A stretch of DNA of 64,000 nt, from assembly GCF_000588875.1 (NCBI RefSeq), contig NZ_JEMV01000030.1, positions 443 to 64,442 of the forward strand. Reading direction: 5' to 3'. Below are positions 9,068-17,452 of the stretch, piece after piece. Each line of letters begins with the position of its first letter. The first letter of the stretch is position 1. The notes below the pieces were generated by a model. That model did not search any database, was not told the origin of the DNA, and saw only the letters and a program-made list of their open reading frames with translations. Made by a program: the position numbers and the translations under genes. Source of the stretch: Sphingobium sp. Ant17 (lineage in GTDB: Bacteria > Pseudomonadota > Alphaproteobacteria > Sphingomonadales > Sphingomonadaceae).

Positions 9068-9115
9068 CTGCGAAGCCTTTCTTTGCGGGGTCAGTCACAA
9101 AGCAAGGCTTCGCAG
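9068..9115. repeat. Long perfect hairpin downstream of 8667 gene
   Basis: CTGCGAAGCCTT (9068-9079) and AAGGCTTCGCAG (9104-9115) are perfect inverted repeats of 12 bases. A further inner CTTTG/CAAAG pairing leaves a loop of about 12 bases. A second small hairpin (AGGATC...GATCCT) lies immediately upstream. There is no clear T-run after it, so it is either a rho-assisted terminator, a small structured RNA, or a palindromic repeat. Only the pairing is directly seen. Confidence 0.6.
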
Positions 9116-9853
9116 CCCGGCATAGAGCGGGGGCATTAGCGCCGGGACAGCGCCCCTAGAAGACGGCAGATGAACCGTTTATGAAAGGTGGCGAACCGAT
9201 TCCGGCACCACGATAATTCGATACTGCCCAGCTTTCCTCGATCATGACACCGCTATATGCGTGAGAGATGCCGAAGCTGTGCGAAACACTACCAGTGCCA
9301 TGGGATGCTTCGGCCATAGTTGGCGTAAGGCGATCACGGGAAGGGGAGTATACGCCCGAACTGGTCGGCCTGTCGCTCAACCAGGCATTGGATCATGTTA
9401 TGAACCCCAGCCACCCCATGCGGATAAAGTTTTGTATATGGGTGCGATGGGGCGCTCGGGACCTCCAGATCGAACGCCGCGCTATCATGAAACTGGCATC
9501 GGCTCCCGATCGCCCTCAGATACTGGCGATAGATATCGGCGGTGCTCACGTTCCAGCCGCACAAGTCGGTGATCCAGACCAAAATCCCCTCTAGCATGAT
9601 GCATGCGATATTGCTCGCTATGGGCCTATCGTTCATTCCCGGTCATTCAATATTCATGCACGGCAGCTAAAGGAGGTCCGGCGAGGCCCCACAACTTGAG
9701 GACTGCATCCGGTGGGGCCTCGTTCCTTGCAGCGCCGAAGGGAGCAAACGCCCCACACTGAGGAGTCATCATGCATCGCTGATAATTCGCGGCATCGCCC
9801 GCAGTGTGATGCCTGACGAGCAGCCTCGCCTCGCCTTTTCCGTGATATGTCGC
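9116..9853. other. Gene-poor stretch with degenerate copy of the 6072 gene start
   Basis: About 740 bases with several overlapping weak frames on both strands. The reverse-strand frame 9334-9636 contains WITDLCGWNVSTADIYRQ, which resembles WIINLRGGNMSAADFYHQ upstream of and within the small gene at 6072-6260. DNA similarity extends about 45 bases. The remainder of that frame does not match, so this is best read as a decayed relative. A hairpin (9682-9722) lies near the right end. Confidence 0.4.
9682..9722. terminator. Hairpin, possible terminator of the sigma-like/HEPN operon
   Basis: CGAGGCCCCAC (9682-9692) pairs perfectly with GTGGGGCCTCG (9712-9722), with a 19-base loop. It lies about 130 bases beyond the stop of the leftward operon ending at 9854. 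There is no long T-run on either side, so the terminator role is tentative. Confidence 0.4.
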
Positions 9854-10432
9854 TCAGGTCGTCAGATCCTTTGCCAACGCTCCGGCGCGCAACCATTGCT
9901 CGAACGTCATGGGTTGCCGATCCAGAGCACGGATCACATAAAGCATCCTGCGACGGACGACGACGGTCAGCGTTCTCATGCGTCTGGCTATCTGCCGGTG
10001 ACTGAGGCCATCGACGCGATTGAGAAGGAAGGTTTCGAGAACCGGCGCGGGTAGCGTCTGGAGAAAGGCGATGTTGACGATCAGGTCATCATCACGCCCG
10101 CTATCCCAGGCCAGCGGTTCGCTATGGCCCAAAGCGCGCAAGCGCTCCTGGCACGAGGCGCGATAACGGCGGCGCAGGTCGCTTTCGGCAGGCGCGATGT
10201 CCGTATTTCTCCAACGCTTCGACACGCCGCCATCCAGCATCGCGGCGATCATGCCCAGCGCTTCGGCCACGCATGCCTGAACAGCGCCGTTGCTGACGGA
10301 CAAGCGGCAAGCGATTTCGGCGTAGGAGAGGTCGTCCACGCGGTGCATCAGGAAGATCACGCGCGTGACGACCGGCAGTCGCGCCACGGCGGCGTCATAG
10401 GCTGCGCGCAATTGGTGGGATGGCTCACCCAT
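9854..10432 (-). CDS. Protein with two sigma-70 region-4-like HTH domains
   Basis: A 192-residue protein. The first half reads AVARLPVVTRVIFLMHRVDD then LSYAEIACRLSVSNGAVQACVAEAL, the pattern of sigma-70 region 4 (hydrolase-like LP..R.VF.L....LSY.EIA..L..S...V). The second half repeats it: FLQTLPAPVLETFLLNRVDG then LSHRQIARRMRTL. It lacks sigma regions 2 and 3, so it cannot be a complete sigma factor; it may bind DNA or RNA polymerase, or be an anti-sigma-like decoy. The ATG at 10432 overlaps the upstream stop (ATGGGTGA), indicating translational coupling to the HEPN gene. Last gene of a three-gene operon. Confidence 0.65.
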   Translation of the reverse strand: MGEPSHQLRAAYDAAVARLPVVTRVIFLMHRVDDLSYAEIACRLSVSNGAVQACVAEALGMIAAMLDGGVSKRWRNTDIAPAESDLRRRYRASCQERLRALGHSEPLAWDSGRDDDLIVNIAFLQTLPAPVLETFLLNRVDGLSHRQIARRMRTLTVVVRRRMLYVIRALDRQPMTFEQWLRAGALAKDLTT

Positions 10433-11348
10433 GCGCAGTCTCCCCGATGGCGGTAGCTCTTGCATCCAGCCATGCGTTACATCTGGTTTCCACCAGATGG
10501 TTCAGCGCTGCGGCACGCTCCATCGCCCAAACCAGTTCCTCCGGGTTGATACGGAAGTTCCGGCCGTAACGAACCTCGACATAAGCGCGACGAATGCAGC
10601 CGAACACACGGCGCTCGAACAGGGTTTCGCGTGGCCATGCCTTGGCAAGTTCCCTATCCAGTTCTTCGGCCACTTCGCGCAATTCGTCGAGCGCGTGGGT
10701 GCGTAGCCCGTGCAGGGTGAGCGACCAGGCCACACACTGATAAAGATGCTCGCAGGCCTGATGCAGCAGCAGCGCTGCCATCGGCATATTGTCCCGCCCT
10801 TGATAGAAGGCTGCACCCAACAGGAAGTCTGTCGCACGGCCATGCCAACGGGTAAATTCCGCTTTCCCACGTTCATGATGGCGGGCGGGGGGCAATGTGC
10901 GCGGCGACTCCAGCCGGGCGCTGCTTGCCTCATAAAGCGCGATGCCCTCGGTCGCGATCGTGACAAACCAGGGCACGCCATGAACGAGCGCGTGGTTCAC
11001 ATGGCTCAGGCCGTGTACGCAGAGCCGTACCGGATGCGAGATCTCGCCCAATTCCCACGCCCGGCGGAGCCGATCCCGCGCCGCCGTCCAATCGTCTCGG
11101 CGGGCGGCGAGTTTGTTGTGGTTGACGATCGCGAGCAACCGGATCGGCGCGGCGGGAGGAGCGAATGCCCAATGCTGCGCCGCATGATGGCCATAAAGGA
11201 TCAACTTGACGATATGGCCTGATTTGTAGCGTTCAGCGCGCTTGCCCGCGAGCATGGCGTCGAACCCCTCGAACAGCAGCGCGGCAATTCGGCGGACCTC
11301 CTGCTGCATGGCAAATGGCAGATGGTCGAGATCGGTGCGCAACATCAT
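10425..11348 (-). CDS. Degenerate nucleotidyltransferase-HEPN protein
   Basis: A 307-residue protein of the fused nucleotidyltransferase/HEPN type. It starts MMLRTDLDHLPFAMQQEVRR, as in related chromosomal proteins. The nucleotidyltransferase part (about 45-150) has KLILYGHHAAQHW where active members have YGSxARGDW, and PIRLLAIVNHNKLA where active members have a DxD, so catalytic residues appear lost. The HEPN part (about 160-300) has AALLLHQACEHLYQCV and VEVRYGRNFRI, where relatives have a histidine in place of the Asn; the RNase-type R-x-H signature is therefore also altered. Such pairs are often toxin-antitoxin or defence parts. Here a regulatory or scaffold role is more likely. The start overlaps the previous stop (ATGA). 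Confidence 0.7.
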   Translation of the reverse strand: MMLRTDLDHLPFAMQQEVRRIAALLFEGFDAMLAGKRAERYKSGHIVKLILYGHHAAQHWAFAPPAAPIRLLAIVNHNKLAARRDDWTAARDRLRRAWELGEISHPVRLCVHGLSHVNHALVHGVPWFVTIATEGIALYEASSARLESPRTLPPARHHERGKAEFTRWHGRATDFLLGAAFYQGRDNMPMAALLLHQACEHLYQCVAWSLTLHGLRTHALDELREVAEELDRELAKAWPRETLFERRVFGCIRRAYVEVRYGRNFRINPEELVWAMERAAALNHLVETRCNAWLDARATAIGETAHG

Positions 11349-12556
11349 GCGTCCCTCTCCCCCGGCAGGCCGGTGTAGCCGGTGATCCGTCCCACGGCGT
11401 CGAGCAACGTCGCGACTGTCTCCACGATCTCGGCGGGCGGCATCACGGTGAGCACGGCGCGCGCCTGATCGGGCGTTCGTCCTTGACGGTGATAGCGCGA
11501 CAGCGGCGGGATCAGCCGCGCCAGTTCCGGCGAGGGCGGCGGCATTCCGTTTGCCTGCGTCTCTTCCAGCCCCCGCTCAAGATCGAGGCCGATATGCTGG
11601 CGGTTCCACTCGTCGGAACAACCTGCGCGTAGCAGGACCGTCTTTAGCGCAAACTCGCTCGCATAGGCCGCTTCGCGCACGACTAGCGAGGGACGATCGC
11701 GCGCATGTCCCTCTACCATCAGCCCCACGAAATCCATTGCGCGGCGATAGAATGTCACGGCCAGGATGCGGTCGAAGTCGCCGGGACGGTGATAGAGGTC
11801 GAGATTATGGCGGGGATGCTGGCCAAGGCCGGAACGCAGGGACTGGGGCTGTGCATCGTCGCCAAGGCGGGCCAGCAATGCGCCGAACGCCTCCGACAGG
11901 TGCATTTCGGCTTCGGCGGCGCTGGCGTCCAGTTTGCGCGCGATCCGGGCGAGGTCGAAACCACGGCGGCGGTATTGGGCGAACGCCGTGCGCTGCGGCT
12001 CGTCCAGCGCGTCGGCCGCAGCCGTGATCCGGTCATGGATCGTTTGGCGTTCTGCACTCCTTGGCGGGTCCATCGCCCGGTCGAAGAGAATGATCCCGTC
12101 GTCATAGCGCTTGGCCAGCCAAGGGTTGGTAAAATGGAAGCGTTCGGCCTCGTCGATGGTGAAGACGGAAAGCTCGGCCGCTACTGCCCGACCCAGTTCC
12201 GATTTAAGCACGGCCTGGGCGCGTCCCCAATAGCGCTCCAGTCCCTTATAGGCCTCATGATCGACAAAGCCCCAGATGTCGAAGACAAGCGGCTCGTTGC
12301 CCCATTTGACCGGCTTTCCCGCGTCGGCATGGTCACCGACCAGCATCAGCCAGTGCATCGTCCCGCGCCTCGGCGCGCTGCTGCGGCGATCGACGAAATA
12401 GGCGCGCAATATCCTTACAGTGCGTTCCATCGCCATTCGGCCGAAGGCATCGAAATGAAGCATGCGTGCCGGGACGCGCTCGCGCATCTCATTGTGATCG
12501 AGCGTCGCGCGCCGTTGGTCCACACCATGGGCAAGCGCATCATGGTCGTCGTCCAT
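11345..12556 (-). CDS. Three-part protein: nucleotidyltransferase-like, sigma-4-like, HEPN-like
   Basis: A 403-residue protein. The ATG at 12556 (MDDDHDALAHGVDQRR) has a good ribosome site (GGAGG, nine bases upstream); the frame continues to 12937 but without protein character. Residues about 45-160 look like a degenerate nucleotidyltransferase (MHWLMLVGDHADAG, then LVFDIWGFVD). Residues about 165-220 read ALDEPQRTAFAQYRRRGFDL then ARIARKLDASAAEAEMHLSE, a sigma-70 region-4-like helix-turn-helix. Residues about 235-395 resemble HEPN (LVVREAAYASEFALKTVLLR). This combines in one chain the modules present separately in the next two genes of the operon. Function unknown; domain calls are by pattern. 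Confidence 0.6.
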   Translation of the reverse strand: MDDDHDALAHGVDQRRATLDHNEMRERVPARMLHFDAFGRMAMERTVRILRAYFVDRRSSAPRRGTMHWLMLVGDHADAGKPVKWGNEPLVFDIWGFVDHEAYKGLERYWGRAQAVLKSELGRAVAAELSVFTIDEAERFHFTNPWLAKRYDDGIILFDRAMDPPRSAERQTIHDRITAAADALDEPQRTAFAQYRRRGFDLARIARKLDASAAEAEMHLSEAFGALLARLGDDAQPQSLRSGLGQHPRHNLDLYHRPGDFDRILAVTFYRRAMDFVGLMVEGHARDRPSLVVREAAYASEFALKTVLLRAGCSDEWNRQHIGLDLERGLEETQANGMPPPSPELARLIPPLSRYHRQGRTPDQARAVLTVMPPAEIVETVATLLDAVGRITGYTGLPGERDA

Positions 12557-12903
12557 AAGAGACCTCCACTCCGCATCCATGGCGGATGAGGCGGAAGCGA
12601 CGGGGTGGATGCGGCAATGGTCCCGAACTCCCGCGCGCTGGGCGCGGGAGCCGCCGGAACTGCTAACATGCCAGAGACATGCGCCGCCGCCTTTGACCCG
12701 AAGGTTTGGACATACGCGACGGCATCCCGGAAAACGAGGTTTCCGAGTTGGTTCTCTGGGCAGGATTAGCAGTCCTGGCGCTGCCTTTTGCGCAACGCGC
12801 GGACAGCTTATCAAAAAATGGGTGCGAAACAAAGAGGGGACAGGATTGGCGGTTTGTAGCCAACCGTCTGTGGAATGTCGTTCTTTGGTTCCAGCAAGAA
12901 ACG

Positions 12904-12934
12904 AACCGCCCCGGCTTGGCCGGGGCGGTTTTTT
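12904..12934 (+). terminator. Rho-independent terminator, plus strand
   Basis: AACCGCCCCGGC, loop TTG, GCCGGGGCGGTT, then a run of six T in all on the plus strand. The stem is up to 12 base pairs. All identified genes nearby run leftward, so the terminator appears to serve a plus-strand RNA upstream of it. Confidence 0.75.
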
Positions 12935-12987
12935 CAAATCAGGATCGATCGTGCCCGTCCCGGTCGCGCGCTTGCGGACGCGAGGAA

Positions 12988-13011
12988 CCCGGAGGCGAAG
13001 CCGCCTCCGGG
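12988..13011 (-). terminator. Perfect hairpin after the parB-like gene
   Basis: CCCGGAGGCG (12988-12997) and CGCCTCCGGG (13002-13011) with a four-base loop, ten bases past the stop of the leftward parB-like gene. The U-run is weak, so it could be a rho-assisted terminator or 3' stabilising hairpin. Confidence 0.5.
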
Positions 13012-13021
13012 TCGGGCAAGG

Positions 13022-14788
13022 TCAGGCGGCTTTGGCCATTGGCTGCGCCTTCTTTTCATCGGCGGCTTTGGCGGTATCGAACAGTGGCGCAATCGCATTC
13101 CACCGCTCGGCACTGCCGACGCCGCCCCGGTCGGTATAGGTTGACGGGGGAAAGGCCATCCAGCGCGGCACCCAGCTATCCACTTTGGCGCGTCCGCCCG
13201 TTCCCGCAAGACAATCGCGCACGATCTGGCGCTGCACCTTGACGCTCTCCCCGGCATTGGCCGTTGCCACGGCATCGCCCGCGACCTCCGCGACAATACG
13301 GCCGATCACTTGCTTGTCGCGGATGCTATCGAGCAGCGCATCATCGGCCTGCCAGGCCGCCGCCATATCGACGCGGAGCAATGCGCCCACCAACTCGACT
13401 ATCGCGCTTCCTGCCGTCAGCGTCTCGCCCATCACGATCGCGAGGATCGACAGCACCGCCTCATCGGGCAATTCCAGCAGATGGACGAACAGTCCCGGCA
13501 GGCCATCGTCGCCCGCATAGCCACCCGTGACGGTCGGCGTGTCGGGATCGAAGCCCAGCAACGCCAGAACCTCGCGCTGTCTGGCGTCAAACATCGCTTC
13601 CGAAACACAGACCTCCACGCTCTCGGCGATGGCGTCCGTGTTGGCGCGCTGCTTCTCCACGTCCAGCCGCCACATCGGCGAACCGACAATGGCATGAGCC
13701 ACCATCAGGCGTAGCGCCATGGCAGGCTGTGAGAGCAAGGAGGCGCGCACAGCGGCATGGCGGTGCAAATCGACATAGTTCTGGATCGGCGCGCTGATTT
13801 CCGGGCGCACCGGCTTGGTTCCGGCGTCGCCCCCTTCAACATGCTTCTCGCGCCTCCGGGCTTCCTTGGTGGTCAGATACCCCTCATGGAAGGTGACTTC
13901 GCCGCGATGACTGATGGCGACATAGACCTGTCCGCCTTGCTTCTTCGGGCAGCGCTCATGCTCCCATGTATGGAAATAGTCACCGCGCTCCATGACGACG
14001 ACCTCCGGCCATCTCGTTTCGCGATAGGATTCCACCCGGTCCTCAACTGCCGCCATCTGCGCCGTCCAAAAGTCGGCGGGACAAGCGAAATAGCTGTCCT
14101 CGCCGAACAGGTCGGAAACGACCTCGCCGGAATAGGTGGCAAGGTCGAACAGCGCGACCTTGGTGGAAATGGCCGCGCCACCCATCAGCCATGATTTGAG
14201 ATTCTGGCCCATTGGGGCGTGATCGTTCTCACTGTCGAGCAATGCCAGCCAATCCCGCTGTTGCCCCTTGGTGGCAAGGGTCAGGTGCCGGACAGTGACG
14301 GCATCGATCCTGTCGGCCCGATAAAGATTGCGGATTCGCGGCATGAGATTGCCCAGCGCGAGAGTGCGCTTCACCTGCAAGGTCGTCAGACCAAAGGTAA
14401 GGGAAATGTCCTCCACATTGCGGCCTTCCCGGACCAATCGGGTGAAGGTTTCGCATTGGGTCATCTCGTCCGGGTCCAGACGTGCGATATTCTCTATGAG
14501 CGAGGCTTCCAGCGCCGCCGCATCGTCGCCCGCTTCCATGACGGCGCAGGGCAACGGGTCGATGCTCCCGCTTTCCTCCGCGACCGCCAGCGCGGCATGA
14601 TAGCGCCGCTTGCCTGCTACGATCTCATAGGTGTCTGGCGATCTATTCTGGCGAACGATCAGCGGCACGAGGATGCCCCGCGTGCGGACGGAGGGCAGGA
14701 TATTGGTGAGGTCGGGAGCCTTCCTGCCACCGCGCATGTTAGCGGGCGAGACCGAGAGGCAGGCGATGTCGATATGCTTGAGTTCCAT
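13022..14788 (-). CDS. ParB/RepB/Spo0J family partition-like protein
   Basis: A 588-residue protein. The ATG at 14788 (MELKHIDIACLSVSPANMR) has GGAG about 12 bases upstream; the frame is open to 15211 without protein character. The N-terminal ParB domain has LTNILPSVRTRGILVPLIVR, EIVAGKRRYHAAL (about 55-67, GxRR box) and SLIENIARLDPDEM (96-109, the ENxxR box). A helix-turn-helix follows (VEDISLTFGLTTLQVKRTLA). The long C-terminal half (about 250-588) is typical of the plasmid/ICE ParB-like group and ends in a basic KKAQPMAKAA tail. ParB proteins bind centromere sites and work with ParA, but no parA is adjacent. In elements of this kind it may instead regulate the element or aid maintenance. 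Confidence 0.8.
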   Translation of the reverse strand: MELKHIDIACLSVSPANMRGGRKAPDLTNILPSVRTRGILVPLIVRQNRSPDTYEIVAGKRRYHAALAVAEESGSIDPLPCAVMEAGDDAAALEASLIENIARLDPDEMTQCETFTRLVREGRNVEDISLTFGLTTLQVKRTLALGNLMPRIRNLYRADRIDAVTVRHLTLATKGQQRDWLALLDSENDHAPMGQNLKSWLMGGAAISTKVALFDLATYSGEVVSDLFGEDSYFACPADFWTAQMAAVEDRVESYRETRWPEVVVMERGDYFHTWEHERCPKKQGGQVYVAISHRGEVTFHEGYLTTKEARRREKHVEGGDAGTKPVRPEISAPIQNYVDLHRHAAVRASLLSQPAMALRLMVAHAIVGSPMWRLDVEKQRANTDAIAESVEVCVSEAMFDARQREVLALLGFDPDTPTVTGGYAGDDGLPGLFVHLLELPDEAVLSILAIVMGETLTAGSAIVELVGALLRVDMAAAWQADDALLDSIRDKQVIGRIVAEVAGDAVATANAGESVKVQRQIVRDCLAGTGGRAKVDSWVPRWMAFPPSTYTDRGGVGSAERWNAIAPLFDTAKAADEKKAQPMAKAA

Positions 14789-16332
14789 GTCCTTTACTCC
14801 TTGCCAAAACACCGGCCCCGGAATGCGGGGTGGGCGGCAAGAGCGACCGGAAGGCGCGTCGGCAGAGGCGGGCTGCACCTGCAAGGCTGAAACGAAGAGG
14901 AAGACCCGGCACCGCCGGGTTGCGGCCCGCCGCGACGGGCCTAGAGGGTAGCGACGCCCACACCGCTTGCCGGAACCGGTTGACGCCATCGCGCGCGCGA
15001 TGTCCGCATGGGGATTGGCGTGGCCGGTCCCCTGCGTCATGCGATCGTAGCGCCCTTGGGCGACGAGACGGCGCGCAGCGGCGGCTCGGTGGAGCGAAGC
15101 GGAATAGAGCGCGGCCCGTGCGGAATGCGCGGGGACGCCCGCCATCGGTTCATGAGGACAAGCCCTGCCATGGCGACCTTGCAGCGAGCTGTTGTAAGGG
15201 CGGGCTTCCAATCAATTCCATGTTGGCAGAAAGCCCTGTGTGTTAAAGTCAGGCAGGCGCGAACATGCACTATCCCCGACGTAGGCTTACCCCGCTGGGA
15301 GCCACGACGGAATAGATTGGCATTTCATCTGCGTTGCATCGCACGGATACGGCTGAGCGGGCGACGGTTTGGGACAGTAATGGCACTTCGCAGCACCGTG
15401 TCGCCCAAAAGGAGATTGGAACTGTTGGATGTGAAGCAGCCACGGAAGCGAGCGCGACAGGCTCAATGCGCTGTCTGCGGGCGGCGTATGTCGGGAAAAT
15501 GGGCTAAGCTGGATGGAGTGATGACCCTCATGCCTCGTTTTCACAGCAGGATTGGTGGTCGCGCCTGTCCAGGAACCCGCCAAGCCGCAATTCTTCTCGA
15601 TCATCTATGTGCGGATGAGGCGGGCCATTTTTTGACCCCATGATTATGGGGTAACTGCGGTGAAGATCACCCGTTCTTTTGTGGCGGTGAATGGAAGGCC
15701 CCTTAACCCGCGCAGCCTCGACGCCTGCTTGCAGCGTCGATAGCTTTTACCGGTTCCCGCCACATCTCTTTTATCGCGGCGATGGTGGTGGGGACAAATC
15801 ATTCTACAGCGACGCGCAGCAATGGCGCAGTCGGACGTTTTCGGCGCGTCAATTCGGCCTGCGCGGCTGTAAGGCAGGAAGCGCCCCCATCATGCCAACA
15901 TAGCAGGCGCGCTCGGCAGTTTTAAAACACAATTGGAGGAATTAGCGCGATATTGGCGCAGTCGGCACTTCAGTACCCGCGCCCTTGCGGGGTGGGATCG
16001 TTTGAGGCAGATTGATTCGCGACGGGCAGGCCATCGCAAAGGACGATGGATATGCCAAATACATCATAGCTCAGACGATCTGCGGGGACCGGCGAGCGTA
16101 AAAAGCGTGGCAACCAGGCAACAGCGCCTGAGAAAATGCGCATGGGTAATGAGGCGGGCAAATTCCCGCCAATTCCCTCTACGTCCGCCGGTGTCCCTCA
16201 CCGTCCCTCTACAGCCCTACGACATGTATCCGGGTGGCCTGACAGGCTGCAATGGGCGTCTTGTCTTGCGCGGAAACTCCGCCAATTCTGGCTTTAGGGG
16301 GCTTTGGCAACGCATGACTTGAAAGCTCTCTT
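14789..16332. other. 1.5-kb region without recognised genes; repeated 12-mer
   Basis: No frame on either strand resembles a protein family. The longest (15008-15643 plus) has no protein character. The part next to 14789 should carry the parB-like promoter. A 12-base word TGGCGCAGTCGG occurs twice in direct orientation (15823-15834 and 15954-15965). Related CCCTCTAC words occur twice near 16177-16213 shortly before the AlpA-like gene. It may be a regulatory, replication or partition-site region; nothing was proven. Confidence 0.4.
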
Positions 16333-16572
16333 ATGCCGAACATCGATCGCATAATTCGCCTCAAAACCGTTCTCGACCGCACCGGCCTCTCCCGGTCCAC
16401 CATCTACCGCAAGATCGCGGAAGGGACTTTTCCACGCCAAGTGCCGATCAGCATCCATGGTGCTGGCTGGCACGAGTCTGCGGTCAATCGCTGGGTCGCC
16501 GATCCTGCCGCTTACCGGCCGGACAACGACAATCCTCCATCGCTTGGGAAGTCCAGTCATGGAGAAGGGTGA
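16333..16572 (+). CDS. AlpA family phage/element regulatory protein
   Basis: A 79-residue MerR-like winged-helix protein starting MPNIDRIIRLKTVLDRTGLS. The AlpA signature is clear: IIRLKTVLDRTGLSRSTIYR, then KIAEGTFPRQVPIS, and ESAVNRWVADP. In prophages and integrative elements, AlpA-type proteins bind DNA and activate excision or integration genes. It is the first gene of a rightward block leading to the TA pair and serine recombinase, so it is a good candidate regulator of recombination. It ends overlapping the next small gene by 14 bases. Confidence 0.88.
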   Translation: MPNIDRIIRLKTVLDRTGLSRSTIYRKIAEGTFPRQVPISIHGAGWHESAVNRWVADPAAYRPDNDNPPSLGKSSHGEG

Positions 16573-16744
16573 CAACGCCGCGCCACCCAATCGCCTGACC
16601 GCCGCCAACGATAACGGGACGGGCACTGAGTCGCCCAGCGTCGACATAGACACGGCGCTGATCCGCATCGCGGAGGCCATCGGCCGCCATATTGCGCGCC
16701 AGCATATTCGCGCGTGCAGGGCGGCCAATGACAATGAGCCGTAA
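16559..16744 (+). CDS. Small conserved element protein, 61 residues
   Basis: The ATG at 16559 overlaps the end of the AlpA-like gene, suggesting coupled translation. The ribosome site would lie inside that gene (GGGAAG). The product starts MEKGDNAAPPNRLTAANDN. It has a helical core (IDTALIRIAEAIGRHIARQH) and ends AANDNEP; the AANDN motif occurs twice. Similar small proteins accompany AlpA genes in sphingomonad elements. Function unknown. Confidence 0.55.
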   Translation: MEKGDNAAPPNRLTAANDNGTGTESPSVDIDTALIRIAEAIGRHIARQHIRACRAANDNEP

Positions 16745-16800
16745 AGATCGGAATGATGGAGTCATTGACATCGTCGCTATTCGATGGCATATAATCCATC

Positions 16801-17085
16801 ATGAAGGCGGAACCGTTGCTCAACGAACGTCACCAGCTTGATGCGAAGTCCTTTGTGGAGCTTCGTATCTGGCGGGTGCCGCAGCCGGTGAAGGGATCGA
16901 TGCACGATCTCAAATATGCTCTCGCCTATATTGTCGATGGCATCTGCGTGCTGCGTTACGACAATGAGGCGGGCAAGGGCGATCATCGGCATGTCGGCGA
17001 GATCGAAACGGCCTATGCCTTCACGACGCCCGCCACATTGCTGGCGGACTTCTGGAAGGACGTAGACCAATGGAGGCCAGAATGA
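16801..17085 (+). CDS. tumE: TumE family toxin (DUF6516)
   Basis: A 94-residue protein containing ELRIWRVPQPVKGSMHDLKY, then DGICVLRYDNEAGKGDHRHV and a terminal WKDVDQW. This is the conserved core of the DUF6516 family, named TumE after the toxin of the TumE-TumA module of Pseudomonas plasmids. The target of the toxin is not established from sequence. The stop overlaps the start of the HTH gene behind it (ATGA at 17082-17085), a usual toxin-antitoxin arrangement, with the toxin first. Such modules stabilise mobile elements. Confidence 0.8.
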   Translation: MKAEPLLNERHQLDAKSFVELRIWRVPQPVKGSMHDLKYALAYIVDGICVLRYDNEAGKGDHRHVGEIETAYAFTTPATLLADFWKDVDQWRPE

Positions 17086-17423
17086 ACATCGTTACGCTCT
17101 CCGTCGCCAGCCGCGACGATGTGACGCGCCGTGCGCTTGCCGCTTTCGAAGGCGAGGCCCAGGGCGCGCATCATAGCTTCGCCAGTCCCGATCTGCTGTG
17201 GCAGACGCTCACCCGCAAGCGCTGGGATTTGATCCAGGCGATGACCGGCCAAGGCGTCATGTCGATCCGTGAGGCCGCGCGGCGCGTGGGCCGGGACATG
17301 AAGGCAGTGCATGGCGACGTGCAGGCGCTTATCAGCGCTGGTGTAATCCATAAGGAGGGGCGCGGCATCGTCTTCCCCTATGATGGCGTCCATGTCGATT
17401 TCATGCTGACCAAGGCTGCCTGA
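17082..17423 (+). CDS. tumA: TumA-like antitoxin, HTH transcriptional regulator
   Basis: A 113-residue protein from ATG 17082, preceded by GGAGG at 17072-17076; the longer start at 17070 lacks this spacing. The winged-helix domain reads RWDLIQAMTGQGVMSIREAA then RRVGRDMKAVHGDVQALISA and KEGRGIVFPYD, as in HVO_A0114-type regulators. It should neutralise the TumE-like toxin and repress the operon. Translation is coupled to tumE through the four-base overlap. The serine recombinase starts 30 bases downstream and may be in the same transcript. Confidence 0.78.
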   Translation: MNIVTLSVASRDDVTRRALAAFEGEAQGAHHSFASPDLLWQTLTRKRWDLIQAMTGQGVMSIREAARRVGRDMKAVHGDVQALISAGVIHKEGRGIVFPYDGVHVDFMLTKAA

Positions 17424-17452
17424 CGGCGGAACGGACCGTAGGAGCTTTTCTC

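Larger units (their letters stand above)
12557..13021. other. Intergenic stretch with two strong hairpins
   Basis: 465 bases between parB-like and the NTase/HEPN operon on the same strand. It holds the operon promoter region (near 12560-12650), a plus-strand terminator (12904-12934), and a perfect hairpin just after the parB-like stop (12988-13011). Open frames here (for example 12706-13242 plus) are not protein-like. The plus-strand terminator suggests an unannotated plus-strand transcript. Confidence 0.5.

Noticed and set aside
12557-12937. N-terminal extension of the NTase/sigma-4/HEPN protein to 530 residues
   Set aside because: The added 127 codons cross the plus-strand terminator and have no protein character, while ATG 12556 has a good ribosome site.
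15008-15643. 211-residue plus-strand frame upstream of the parB-like gene
   Set aside because: Residue composition (many R, C, W, P without pattern) and lack of any motif suggest a chance frame.
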